In this document: positions 29,950 to 41,400 of the stretch, one piece after another
Layout: every line of letters begins with the position of its first letter
Position numbering within the stretch: the first letter of the stretch is position 1
Source: Endotrypanum monterogeii
Taxonomy: Eukaryota > Euglenozoa > Kinetoplastea > Trypanosomatida > Trypanosomatidae
DNA length: 64,000 nt
Assembly (NCBI GenBank): GCA_000333855.2
Contig: CM007331.1
Location: 298,568 to 362,567 of the forward strand
Direction: 5' to 3'
Notes under the pieces: generated by a model
What the model saw: the letters and a program-made list of their open reading frames with translations, nothing else
Told to the model about the DNA's origin: nothing
The model's database searches: none
Position numbers and translations under genes: made by a program

Positions 29950-32375
29950 ATATATATATATATATATATATAGCGTTGCACATATACACAAGAACACACA
30001 CAGGAAAAAAAAGAATTCGGCCGTTGCGACATTTTTTTTAAAAAATTCTGGGGTGACCTCTCCCCCCATTTCCTTTTCGCTCTGTGTGCTTGTGTGTGTA
30101 CGTTCAGCAGTCACTCTTGGTTTACGTTGTCCCCATCCCTCTTTTGTTCTGCGCCGTACTCCTCCCTCTTCCCAGTTATATATAATATATTTATATTATA
30201 TATATTTTATATTATACATCTGCGTGGGGGATCTGTTGTGTAGCATTGTTTTTGTAGGTTTTTTATTTATCATCATCACCACCCCAGCCATCACCCCTTT
30301 TCTCCTCCCCTCTTTTCTAGTTTGTGTCTGACTCTGTCTCTCTTCGTGGTATTTTTGTTTTTGTTGTTTTGTTTTTGCTGTAGTCTGTCTGTGTGTCTCT
30401 GCAGGCATTTCCTGTTCTCCTTTTGTTTTTTTTTCACCTATTTTTCCTCCACTTCTATTTTGTCGAAGAAATACGAGCAACATCAACAACGGCAACACAA
30501 GAACCGAACAATTTATATAGTTTATTGTTATTGCTGTTGTGCTCCCCCCTTTTTTTTCCCCAGTGACTGGGAGAAACGAATCGTATTGACGTTCCCCTCA
30601 CGTCACTCGTTTTTCACCCCTTTTTTTCTTCTCTTTTTTTCGCCGTGTCCCAGCTCCCGGTTTGATTTTTTGTTGTTATTCAAACGTATTTTGGCTTTTC
30701 GCCTACATACGTGAGGTGCTGCCGCTCTCTTCCTCTTTTTCCCCCTCCCTCTACTCCATTCATCCACTCTTCCACAGGAATCCTTTTTTTTTCTTTCTTT
30801 CCGTCGATTTCTACCTCGCTTTTTTTTTTTTTTGCTCGGATCCTTCACATATTTTTCTCATTTCGTTTTTTTTTTGTCTGTGTGGAGTTTTTTTTTTCTT
30901 TCGCGTGTGTACGTGTGTCTGTGTATCTCTCTCTTTGCGTTCGTTTTCATTTTTTTTCCCCCTGACCTCTCCTCTGCTTCTTCTTTGCGTGAGGCGCTTT
31001 TTTCCTTCTCTTTTTCGCGATTGTGTGTGTGTGTGTGTGTGTGTGTGTTTGTGTTTTTTGTGTCTGTGTGTGTGCATGTGTGTGTGCATTTGGATATTTG
31101 TCGTGTGCAGAGGCACAGATCGGCTGGATCCCTAACTCATTATTGTTCTCGGTATTGTTTCGTTTTTTTTTTTTTTGCTTGCCTCCGCTGTTTGACTGTT
31201 GTGTTTTTTTTTCCCGTCGACTTTTTACATAACACCCACCCACCCCTTCTTTGCTCGCTCTGAGCCTCTCTCCGTCCCCAGGGCTTCTGCGTCGGTTGTT
31301 GCTGTTGTTTGTCTTTTGTTGTTACTGTGCATCTTCTTTGAATCCAGCAGACTCTCTAAGAAACAGTTTGCCTCCTCCCCGCTCCCCCCTCCCTCTCTCA
31401 CACACACGCTCTTCCCTTTCCTTTCGTCCCGTCGTACGACGACCCCGGCGCGTATCTCTCAACGTAGCGCGCGTTTTTCCTTTTTTTTTTTTTGTGGCTC
31501 CTGCTGCTGTTTTCTTCTTCACCGTCTCATTGCATCACAGTATCGTTCTAGTTTTTTTTTTTTTTAGAGCGTGTGTGTGTTTGTATATTGACGACAGCTT
31601 ACAGAAAGGCAAGCGAAGGTAACACATAAGAAAAAAAAAACGAGAGACCAACATAGCGAAGCATTAAATACCCCCTCCCCCTTCCTCCAAAAAAAAAAAA
31701 AGAGAAACGGTCACCACTCATCACCACTAACATACCCTACATATCCACCCATAGAAGAAGAAAAAAAAAAGAACAGCAACCAGAAGCGAAGAGGCGCGTA
31801 TCGTAAACAAAAAAAACGAAAAAGAACATCGAGAAATCAAACGAAACAAACAAAAAAATCTCTGCCTCTTTCTTTTTTTTTTAAAGTCTCACAGGTGCAT
31901 TCATGTCTGTTTCTCATTTTTGGCTCTTGTAGTACTGCTTCTGCGTCCTATTCACGGCCTTTCCCTTTTTTTTTTTGATTGCTTGTTTTGCTTCGCGCGC
32001 GTGTGTGTCTCGGATCTTATCTACTGGGTGTGCTTCTCTCGCTCTCTCCCTGATCTCCTAATATCTTTGTTTTAGTCCAGCAGTTCGCCTTTTTTTTTTT
32101 GCAAAGCATATCACCATCGGTTCACCCTTTAACTCTTCCTTTCTGATTTGATCGCTCTTCTTCACAGCGCTTTTTCGCTGTTTTTCCGCCATTCCCACCG
32201 CTCGATTTTTAAAGCCTCGGGGGTTTCTCTTCGCTTGGGTGCAGAGACGCACACAAGAGTGTGTAGTACGAATCCTCAGCAGCACATACCGACGAAGAGA
32301 GGCTTACAAATTCCTTTCCGCATCGAGTCTTTTTGCTGTATCTTGCTATTATTATTATTTTTTTTTTTTCTGTAC

Positions 32376-32377
32376 AG
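32376..32377 (+). promoter_or_regulatory. Trans-splice acceptor AG for the 32402 gene
   Basis: A T-run (32358-32369) is followed by ctgtacag, with the AG 24 nt before ATG 32402. Confidence 0.6.
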
Positions 32378-32401
32378 TGAAGTACTTGTCTGCAATCACT
32401 A

Positions 32402-35400
32402 ATGCCAGGCAAGGCACAACAACAAACCAAGACACTCAACGGAAATGCGGGCGGCGTTGGCAAGTCGGCACCGTCGCCCGCATCGGCCAAAAATGCTGCG
32501 GCCACCTCGGCCTCACCCGTGTCGGCGCTGTCAGCGGCATCTTCGCAATCGCTGCCCTTCAACTCGATACCACACGCCACCTCAGGTGACCGACTCATCG
32601 GCGTAGAGGTCAGCGCGGGCATTCCCGCCCTGATGAGCGAGATTGGTGAGCTGCTGCAGAAGACACCGAGCAACGGCAGCAGTAGCGGCGGCGGCGTGGC
32701 GAACGGACTAGGTCGTGGTCAGAAGGGTGGTCTACTTTTTGAGCACCTTGAAGCCACCGTGACGTCGCCGAGTGAGGCTGCCGCAGCTCTTTTTGCTGGC
32801 ATCGATGCGAACCGCCACTTCGATCAAATGACGCCTGCGGCGCTCGAGGGCCTTTCCCAAGTCTTCAACCTGCACTCGCGGCAGACAAGTTTTTTGTCTT
32901 CGCCTCTCGGGACTGCTGCGGCATCCTCTGCAGCTGCCAAGTGTGGCTCCAGCGGCGGCGGCGTTGACGCGGCCAGTGGCACAGCTGAGGTTGGGGAAAC
33001 CGACCAAGACGGTGACATGGACTCGGTGAGTGGCAGCAGAACTGGAGCAGATGATGTCTTGCAGGCTGTGTACCGCGATAGTGCAGGTGGCCACAACACG
33101 TCTTGTGTCGCCGGCTGGCGTCACAACATGAGTGAAATGCTGGAGATGATGCAGCGCAGCATTGGCAACTATGCCCGTAGCACCAATGGAGGTGCTGGAG
33201 ACAAAGTGAGAGACAGCGGCAGCGACGATATAATGTTCGACCCATCTACCTGCTCCGACCACTTGACGCAGCTGGAGCTGTACCGTGCAATGATGGTGGC
33301 CTCGAGCAAGGGCTGCGGCGGCGGCGCATCGGCTGCGGCCGCACCGGAAGGCAACACCGACGAGGGCGATGCCTGTTCTCGGACATCCTCTGCGGGAGGC
33401 ACTGGCCTCGACAGCGGCTCAGCAAATCCCTTTCGAGGCTACCTCGATCTCCTCAACCCACAGCTCATTAGCCAGCTCGTCTTGCAGCAGCGAGCAACCA
33501 AGTCCACGGGTGTTTCTGTAGGCGCGGGCAAAACCGGGGAGACAACCACACCGGTGACAGCCTCCGTGCCACGTGAAGTGGAAATGTCAACCAGCGGTGT
33601 GGCCAATCTCTCAGACCTGCAGCAACGTGTAGAGCAGGTTCGCGGGCTCAGCAGCAGCACCCTGGACGCGCTGGCAGAAGACGAAGTCTCGGACACGACC
33701 TCTGCCAGTCTTCGTGATCTGCTGCTTTGCGAGCCAACAGGCTCAACTGCACCGGGTGCTTTATCCCCCGAGCTGGATCTTAGCAGTGCAAGAGTCGGGT
33801 ACTGCCTCACCGAGGCCGCCGCCGTCGCAGTGTCGATGCTTTGGAGCTACCTGGGGAACCAACAAAAAGAAGCACCGCTTCTGCTTGGTTACACGCGAGA
33901 GGAAGCACAGAGGCAGTTCAATCTCCTATTGTTTCGTCTGCGCCAGGAGCTGTTCGCCCAACCGACGGCAAGTTTGGAGGAGGTGAGCCGCTGCTTCGGC
34001 AGTGCTGTGCAGGCGGACCCCGAGGACATATATCGCGCGATCAACGGGGTAGGTGTCCTCCTCTTTTTTACATGCAAACCGCTGCCGTTGCTTGAGAAAA
34101 CGTGCAGTGAGCTGCGCATCTCTCTGTCAGACTCAGCCAACACAGACTGCAACGTGATGCCGGAGCTGATCGCTGAGAAGTTGGCCGCGTTTCTTTATCC
34201 CATGAAGGAGGGTAAGCTGTCTTTCTCGCACCTGAGCTTTATTCCTCGCCTGCAGGTGCACGAACACGCGCCGGGCAACTACACCTGCACGATCGATAAT
34301 GCTAGCAATATGGGGCGCATGCTCCGTGAGCGGCTGCTGAGCAATCGTTTTAGTTGCAACAAGATAAAGTGGCGTGCGGCGCTGGCAAACGACAAGGGCG
34401 ACCTCAAATTTCAGGTGTGGCACCGCCACACCACCCCGCTCTCTGTGCATCTTCTTGTTCGCACATCGGAGCCCAAGAAAAAGAAAAGAAACGGAGGCGG
34501 CAACGCGGCGTTGAGCAGCGCGGTTGGCGAGGACAAGGAAATGATTGCCGCCAGTGTGGTGGAGGAACTGCGAGCCAACTCTGCGCTCTTCATGGAGCAG
34601 CAGGTAACGGCCGCACCGGGTGAGATGGTGGGCTTCGCGGAGCATTTCATTGATCTGACTGCTGCGCTCAGCTCCCCAACCACGTTGCAGCAGGGGTACC
34701 GCACGTACAACAAGGCTGACGACCGGCTTGTTTTCCAGTTCTCGCTGCAGTTGAGCAACATGGACGGGGCGCCGCTGGAGGGGTCCGCCGTAGCAAATCC
34801 AATCCACAAGACGCCGGCGAAGCAAACGAGCGACGACCAGGAGCCCAGCGTGAGTGAGTCGATCGAGGCCAAAACAGATGGCGGTGATTCAAAAGACGAA
34901 CCGGATGCGGAGATGCATGCAGCCACGGCTCGTCTCAGCGCCAGCGAGACAGCGGCCCGTGGCGTCATTCTGGAAGCGGCCAAGTGGGACTACCGTCACT
35001 TACAAAACGACGAGTGCCGCGAGGCTCATCATGCGCGTCAACGGGCGGAGGACCGGGAGCGCAAGGCACTGCTCGCGAAGGTCGGGCCAACGCCCGAGTT
35101 GATCAAAGAGGTCGAGAGGCTGAGCCAAAGTGTGCAAGCAGCGCAGCAGCAAGTTACAAAGCTCAACAAGGAGAAGGTCAAGGATGAGAAGGAAGGCGAG
35201 AAGACGGCGGAAAAGCTTGCGCAGCATCAGGCGGAGCTGACGAAGCTGCTGCACGCACTGGAGTCCGGCGAGGCAGAACTGTCACAACTCGAAGTGGACA
35301 TTAAAAATGCCGAGGCGCGGATTCTCGAGAAGCGTGCACGAAAAACACGCAAGGAGGCCAAGAGGGCCGAGCAGAGCCAGTGGACAGCCCTGAAGCGCGT

Positions 35401-36658
35401 GCTCGAGCCGACATCCTCGACGACACACCATGACACCCTCGCGATCAACGACTTCGGCAGCTTCTTGCACTCCACCCCAATAATGGGGACTTCCATGTCA
35501 CTGCAGCCAAAGCAACAAGCAGCGGGGCTAGCCGGTGGGCCTCCCTCCTCGTCGCTTTTCGGCTCGAGCCTCGGAGGCATTGCGGGCATGACGCCACTTG
35601 CGGCTGGTGGTAGCAACTTGAGTGCATTCGGCACGGATCCCTTTTCTGTGCGTGCGCCACTGAGCATGTCGGCTGGCGGTGGTGTAGCCAACACGACGCC
35701 AGTCTTCTCCACTCAGCCCAAGATGACGCTGGCTAGTAGTAGTGCCCTAGGGGGAGTCAATGGAATTAGCGACAGTACTAGCCCGAGCGTCACCGCCGGC
35801 AAAGTCGCTGGGATTCAACCGCACACGAGCGGCCTTGGCAACACCGCGCACGGCCCTGTGTCTTCGCACCCGGGGAGCGTGTCGCCAAAGGTGCCGCCGT
35901 CGCCTGTAGTGATGAGCAACACGTCTGCCGCCATGGCTGGTTCCAGCAGCCCTGCATCAGCCGTCGGCGCGCCTATTGGCAGTCCCGGAATGCAGCTTTC
36001 GGGCGCCAATGGAGTCCCAGGAAACATCGGGATTGGCGGCAGCAACGGCGGCGGTGGGCTTTCCTTTGGACTCGCACCATCTCTTTTCAGCACCAACCCA
36101 GTCAGCCAAGTCTCACACATCGCGGGGGGCGTTGCCAATGCAACCCACAACACACCAAGCAGCTTGTACACGTCTCTCGATGTGAACGCACAGCCCTTCA
36201 GTCCGTCTCCACCGCCTACGACGTCGACGACAACGACAATACCGCCAGCGGCAGCTGGTGGTGTAGCGGCAACGGCGGGGCCGAGCAAGGCTGCCGGCAA
36301 CGCAGGCAGTAGTCATACAAACACCAACAGCAGTAATATGGGCTACGCCTTCACAGTGACCGCTGGCGCACATTCCGGGTTGGCAGGTGGATCTCCGTCT
36401 CCACTCTACTCCACCTGCCCGTCTGGCTTCTCTGGCGTCGGCACCCACGACGTTGCAGGTCACTCGCCTTCGCCTTTTTCTACGACGTCCATGTCTGCCC
36501 CAGCCACGAACAGTCTTTATGGCGTGAATGGCACCGGCTATGGCAGTACACACGACATGCAACAGCAGCAACAGCAACACTCCGGCTTACTGCCGCCGCA
36601 GTCACACAACCCCAACGAGATATTAAGCTTCTCTACAGGTCTCCCGTGGCGCAACTGA
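32402..36658 (+). CDS. Large protein with possible MATH-like domain, coiled coil and Ser/Gly/Asn-rich tail
   Basis: 1418 residues, ATG 32402 to TGA 36656-36658; the start is supported by a splice acceptor 24 nt upstream. Residues 1-180 and 230-470 are Ser/Gly/Ala-rich with short ordered segments. About 475-620 looks globular and helical. About 625-785 has alternating hydrophobic strands, with N-K-I-K-W-R-A-A-L near 652 and F-Q-V-W-H-R-H after it, faintly like a MATH/TRAF-type beta-sandwich; it is interrupted by a Lys-rich insert (about 690). A charged coiled coil spans about 860-1000. The last ~400 residues are Ser, Gly, Thr, Asn and Pro-rich with isolated Phe-Gly pairs (L-F-G-S, A-F-G-T, S-F-G-L) and a Gln run near 1385. 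The tail could suggest an FG-type or phase-separating protein, but FG pairs are few. I cannot name the family. Confidence 0.9.
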   Translation: MPGKAQQQTKTLNGNAGGVGKSAPSPASAKNAAATSASPVSALSAASSQSLPFNSIPHATSGDRLIGVEVSAGIPALMSEIGELLQKTPSNGSSSGGGVANGLGRGQKGGLLFEHLEATVTSPSEAAAALFAGIDANRHFDQMTPAALEGLSQVFNLHSRQTSFLSSPLGTAAASSAAAKCGSSGGGVDAASGTAEVGETDQDGDMDSVSGSRTGADDVLQAVYRDSAGGHNTSCVAGWRHNMSEMLEMMQRSIGNYARSTNGGAGDKVRDSGSDDIMFDPSTCSDHLTQLELYRAMMVASSKGCGGGASAAAAPEGNTDEGDACSRTSSAGGTGLDSGSANPFRGYLDLLNPQLISQLVLQQRATKSTGVSVGAGKTGETTTPVTASVPREVEMSTSGVANLSDLQQRVEQVRGLSSSTLDALAEDEVSDTTSASLRDLLLCEPTGSTAPGALSPELDLSSARVGYCLTEAAAVAVSMLWSYLGNQQKEAPLLLGYTREEAQRQFNLLLFRLRQELFAQPTASLEEVSRCFGSAVQADPEDIYRAINGVGVLLFFTCKPLPLLEKTCSELRISLSDSANTDCNVMPELIAEKLAAFLYPMKEGKLSFSHLSFIPRLQVHEHAPGNYTCTIDNASNMGRMLRERLLSNRFSCNKIKWRAALANDKGDLKFQVWHRHTTPLSVHLLVRTSEPKKKKRNGGGNAALSSAVGEDKEMIAASVVEELRANSALFMEQQVTAAPGEMVGFAEHFIDLTAALSSPTTLQQGYRTYNKADDRLVFQFSLQLSNMDGAPLEGSAVANPIHKTPAKQTSDDQEPSVSESIEAKTDGGDSKDEPDAEMHAATARLSASETAARGVILEAAKWDYRHLQNDECREAHHARQRAEDRERKALLAKVGPTPELIKEVERLSQSVQAAQQQVTKLNKEKVKDEKEGEKTAEKLAQHQAELTKLLHALESGEAELSQLEVDIKNAEARILEKRARKTRKEAKRAEQSQWTALKRVLEPTSSTTHHDTLAINDFGSFLHSTPIMGTSMSLQPKQQAAGLAGGPPSSSLFGSSLGGIAGMTPLAAGGSNLSAFGTDPFSVRAPLSMSAGGGVANTTPVFSTQPKMTLASSSALGGVNGISDSTSPSVTAGKVAGIQPHTSGLGNTAHGPVSSHPGSVSPKVPPSPVVMSNTSAAMAGSSSPASAVGAPIGSPGMQLSGANGVPGNIGIGGSNGGGGLSFGLAPSLFSTNPVSQVSHIAGGVANATHNTPSSLYTSLDVNAQPFSPSPPPTTSTTTTIPPAAAGGVAATAGPSKAAGNAGSSHTNTNSSNMGYAFTVTAGAHSGLAGGSPSPLYSTCPSGFSGVGTHDVAGHSPSPFSTTSMSAPATNSLYGVNGTGYGSTHDMQQQQQQHSGLLPPQSHNPNEILSFSTGLPWRN

Positions 36659-37315
36659 GACGAGGCACAGTTTCTCTGTGCAGTGAAGTGGTGGTGGTTA
36701 CCGGTGCACCCCCAAAAGGGTGAGGGGGGGAGGGGTCACACACATCTCAAAACCCTTTCGGGTTGTCAGCAATGTTTTGTTGAGATGGCGTGGGTGGGTG
36801 GGTGGGTGGGGGGAGGGATAGCATCGGAGCGTACGCGACTCTCTCTGTCGGTACGGATTCTCCCTCGAACACATACATCACCACTATTTCCTGTATCTCT
36901 TGTCCTGTCACGGGTGCCTTCCCCCTCCCCCTGTCCCCTGACTGTCTTATGCCACGCGGTACGGTTAGCATTTAAAAAAAATTTTTTTCATTCTTTTTTT
37001 TTTCATGAGTGTTCATTTTTATAATTCGCCCTGACAACACCACACGCACACACTCGATTACCGAGTGGATCCTCTTGTCGTTTGTGTCGGAGCTGATCTT
37101 ATGCAAAGGACTCAGTCACAAATCAAGCACACGCACACAAATATGCGCACCCACACACCTGCTTACTCCTTTTAGGCCGACGCTGAGCTGTCTCGTCATT
37201 GTCGCCTTCCTTTGGGTTATGGCGTGGTTGCCCTGTAGCCTGTGTGTGTGCGTGCACGGATATACGTGTGGTGTGTACATGTGCTGGGATGACCCCCTTT
37301 TTTCCCTTTATGTCT

Positions 37316-37318
<3 letters not shown>

Positions 37319-37367
<49 letters not shown>
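37319..37367. repeat. (GT)n microsatellite, about 49 bp
   Basis: An uninterrupted GT dinucleotide run, among the longest in the window. Confidence 0.9.
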
Positions 37368-37368
<1 letters not shown>

Positions 37369-37665
37369 CGTGTTTGTGTTTCTATGCGAGTGATGAGTAT
37401 TACTGAAGATAAATTCAAAGTGTAAAAAAAAAAAGCAAGAACCAAATCAAATAACGGGCGGAGGGAGGGAGGGAGGGAGGGGGCGGGGGACAGAGCTGCA
37501 TTTGCCTATCCATATGCGACATTTGAGTAAGTCGTTCTCGCCCCCCCCTCGTTCTCGTCTCTCTATATTATAACACGTGTGTGTATCGATGCGTCAGTAC
37601 AACGCCCTGGTGGTGATGAGAGGGAGAGTGATACAGCTGCAGTGGCCGCCTCCGTGCACACGTCT

Positions 37666-37730
37666 ATACATATATATATAAATATATATATGTATATATA
37701 TATATGTATATGTATATATAAATATATGTG
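37666..37730. repeat. Interrupted (TA)n array
   Basis: TA repeats with periodic AAATA and TGTA interruptions over about 65 bp. Confidence 0.85.
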
Positions 37731-38448
37731 AGGAGCGGGGTACCCCCCCCCCCAAAAAAAAAAAAATGCCTTTGACCTTTTATCATCTTTCCTGGAGCTC
37801 GTGCCAATATGACAGAGGATGTTGCTGTACTGCCGGAGCCATTCATTGCCTCACCCCCTCCCTCTGCGCTTACACGTCCCCCCCACCCCCACACACACAC
37901 TCAAAGAAAGAGAAGAGGGAGAGCTTGCGAAGATCGTGGTTGTGAACTTACCACACTAACAGGCAAGCACACATACATACAACAGAAAGGTCATTCACGT
38001 ACATCAAGTCCATATATATAAGAGGGGGGCCACCCACCTCCACACTAGCGCAAGTGCACCTAAGCTCTACAACGCTGCGGTTATCATCGCATTATCAGAG
38101 CTACATAGATAAACCCACACAGATACAACAGAAAGAAGACACTCGCATATAACCAACACCAGAAATTTTATCAGATCCTTTTTTTCATTATCAGCTCCCC
38201 CCCCCGCTCCTGTGTTGTAACTTCCTCCAGATCTCTCTTTTCTTGGCCTCAACATAGAGTCACTGCCCCAGTCCTGCCCTCCTCCCCACGCCTGCCTTAC
38301 ATCACCCTCCGCCCACAACCTCCTCACCCAAAGTCTCATTCACGTGCTTTAGCATCGAGCTCAACAGTCGCTCCGCAACATACGGGGGAGGCTGCGCTGT
38401 GCAAGGGTAGGGCGATCAGATACACGCTTTGGCGCACGGAACCGTTTG

Positions 38449-41400
38449 ATGCCTCCTCGATCCCGCTCATGTTCCTCGAAGAACACCTCTGCCGGTGCAG
38501 CAGCTGCAGCAGCAGCAGCAGAGGTGAGAGGAAAGAAATGGGCAACGACCCCGCCGCTGCCACCACAGGCCACACCTGTTCACCTCTCAGCTGAGGAGCT
38601 GCGAGACACACCTGATAGTAGGCTACTTTCATATCTCATGCGCGTCTACGAGGCCGTGCGCGGGTTATCACTGGAGGAACCGTCACAAGAATCGCTGGCA
38701 CGGGAAACACCTTTCTCGGCGGCCTACATACAGGAGCTACTCACACCTCGGCTTCTCCTTAGCCCGATCCCGGACGTCTCGCAGCTCGCTGGCTGTCTTT
38801 TGTGCGATGCAGTGCGTCTGCATCACGAACAGCACCACAACGCCAGCAAGCTTTCCTACACCGGCTCTGAGAGGCGACACATGCCTCTCAGCACACCGAG
38901 CGATAGACCCCTAAACGCGCTCGGGGCGGTGCGGGCAGAGTCGCTGCCATTCTCGCCTGAACGTTGTGTGGACGTGCTGCGGTGCATCTGCGCATGCTTT
39001 GCAGGACTTCAGGGGACTATCACGACTACCTCTCCGCTATCGACTGTGCGTCAGCGCCAGCCACTTCGGCGTTTGGCGTATCTGATAGAGCGCGCTGCCA
39101 CGGCGCACGTCTTTTGCCACCTCCTACCGCACTGCAACCCAACATCAGAGGAGACCCAGCAGGCATTACGGTCTGTATTCCAGGCTGTTGGTTGCGCCTC
39201 TCCTGCAATGACTGGCGAACTGAGCAGCGGCACTCACGCTGGCAGAAGCGAAGCGGCAGCAAGCACCGCCACGTGCGAGGAGATGGTTGAGGTGCTTCGT
39301 GACATTCTCTGCACCACGAACATCGTAACACCAGCGCAGCTGATGCCGCTGTTGGAGGAACTGATCGGAGCATCACCTACACTGCAGCTAATGTCACCGT
39401 CCGCGTCTTCGCTGCCGTCCACATCCCCAACAGCTTCGAAGACACGGCCCAGGCAACGTCAGGCAGAGAATAGCTGCGAGGACGGTGGCGCGTTCATCAC
39501 GACTCGTCTGCTATTGGAAGGGATGGATATTCTGCAGCCGGCCATTGCAACGTGGGCTATGAGCAACTTTGAAGACGGCCTGGCCGAGGTGCTGGCATCC
39601 GACGCGCTGCCGTCCGAGCACGAAAACGGAGATGGTATGGAAGAGGGGTGCAACGTTACTGATACCGACGAGGATGAGATGCGCCACGGCCAGCAGCAGC
39701 GGCCCCACCAACACCCACCCGGCAAGGCAGCAACGGCGCCGTACGATGCGCAACTGAGTGGGAAGCATCATGGACTGAAGGCTATAGCCCACGTGCTTCA
39801 GGTGCTCGTAGCACTGGTGGAGCTGCACGTGGATTTGGCAGAACAACTACTTCCTGCTCTCGCACCGCATCTCGAGCACACGTGTCCTGAGGTTCGCCTC
39901 CTCCTGCTGCGCGGCATCAGTGCGGCGTTTTCCGTCAACGAGGCGGCGCTGCGGACATACAAGGCCACGTTAATGGGTCCCCTCCTGAGCCGTCTGTTCG
40001 ATATTCGGCCTAACATTCGTCTGGACTCTATACGTTCTTTTACGATGCTGCTGCGGCGCATCGCTGATCGTGCAGGCGGCACAGCCGGGGATCGGTCGCG
40101 TACACAAGAGCTGCTGCTCGACCTTTGGCAGTCGTTGCAGCCGTTCTGGGAACGCTTACTCACCGACCCGCACGTTCTTGTGCGCAGGCAGGCCGTCATC
40201 TCAGTCACGGAGGCGGCGTTGGCTGCACCCCTGCTTCTGCAGCCGGCACCACATGGAGACAATATCGGCGCGTGGCCTCCTCGCGAAGAGCAGCCGTCGG
40301 CTTCGTCCACCGCCTGTAGCCCCTCGTACTTTCTCGCGCACACGCTGGGGTTGCGCGCTCTTGACAAGAATCGCCGTGTCCGCTGCGCCGCGGTGATGGG
40401 GCTGACGCAGCTGTACAAGGAGTACGGCCTCGCGTGGATACCGAATTCCCTCTTGGACGCGGCATGTATCGATACTGGATCGTCCATGTCGTCTACTGCA
40501 CCCGTCGCGCTGACACCGGAGATGGTGATCGAGGGTCTTTTGCCGGTATCGCTTTGCTGCTTCTCGACGGCTGCAGCCACTGGCTCCACTCAAGCTACCT
40601 TGGCGCGCTGGCTATCTGCGACACCATCCGGCTCTTCTCTGGTGCCGCAAACGCCTGCCCTGTTTGATTTCGAGAAAAGTGCGGTTGAGCAGACGGCGCT
40701 GTGTGGACAGCAGCACCCGCAGGATGGGGGCGACTTCGATGAGGGCGATGCACTGCTGGGCTTCGGCGCGTCCACGAGTTCGACGAGGTCTCTCGACGGT
40801 CGTGGTGGGCCGAGCTCAGCGCAGGCGCCAAGAGATGCTTCCACGGGGGTGTCGACCTACGTAAACGCTCTTGTGCGGCTTTGCCAGGACGTGGACTCGG
40901 TTCACTTTGAGCGGCTTCGGCGTATATTTGAGAAGAAGCCGTCGCTGCGCCTCGCCATCCGGCGTCTCTTTGAGTTTCATGCCGCAATGAAGAAGGCCCA
41001 CGGTGACGTCAAGTCAGCCGAGGGCCAGCACCGCATCCACTCCATCCATCGACTCCTCAACTTTCTGCAGGAGACGACAGGGGCGAGCAAGGGGGAGTGG
41101 GACGCTCTTTTTCGCACCCGAGACGACGCTGTACGGCGAACACTCCTACACGCATGCGACGCATCTCACACAAATTGGGTGGAGGTGCGGGAGGGACTTC
41201 TGCGTTCCCTTCACGGCCGTGTCAGCACCCGCGAATTCATCTTTGTCCAGCAGACACTGGTGCCTCAGATGATGTTTCCAGTGCAACGTGCTCACCTCGG
41301 GGAGCTGATGCAACTTCTGCGCCGTAGCATCTATACCAGCGCCCACGGCGAGGTGGTCGTGAACGAAGCCAGCGCCGCCGGTGCCCTGCGAGCGCTGCTG

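Larger units (their letters stand above)
25961..32401. other. 6.4-kb gene-poor region with assembly gap
   Basis: I find no convincing gene. Open frames here are pyrimidine-tract, A-run or dinucleotide-repeat translations. From about 30200 to 31600 the + strand is very T-rich, then A-rich at 31615-31858, then T-rich again to 32400. Arrays include GT/GC (26666-26682, 26930-26968), CA (27117-27154), CA/TA (27464-27545), GT (28464-28496), CA/TA (28529-28570) and TA (29187-29206). The gap at 29364-29949 lies in a CA/TA array. Much of this may be long UTR of the flanking genes, but a gene hidden in the gap or a noncoding RNA cannot be excluded. Confidence 0.6.
36659..38448. other. 1.8-kb intergenic region
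   Basis: No gene seen. It has (GGGT)n at about 36791-36812, a long GT run at 37319-37367, a G/GGA-rich stretch at 37456-37490, a TA block at 37666-37730, and C- and A-runs at 37743-37766. Several pyrimidine stretches with AGs between 38160 and 38380 could supply the acceptor of the next gene. Confidence 0.65.

Noticed and set aside
28239..31263. Several 80-170-codon frames rich in Phe, Leu, Cys and Val
   Set aside because: All are translations of T-runs and GT repeats; none has a coding-like composition.
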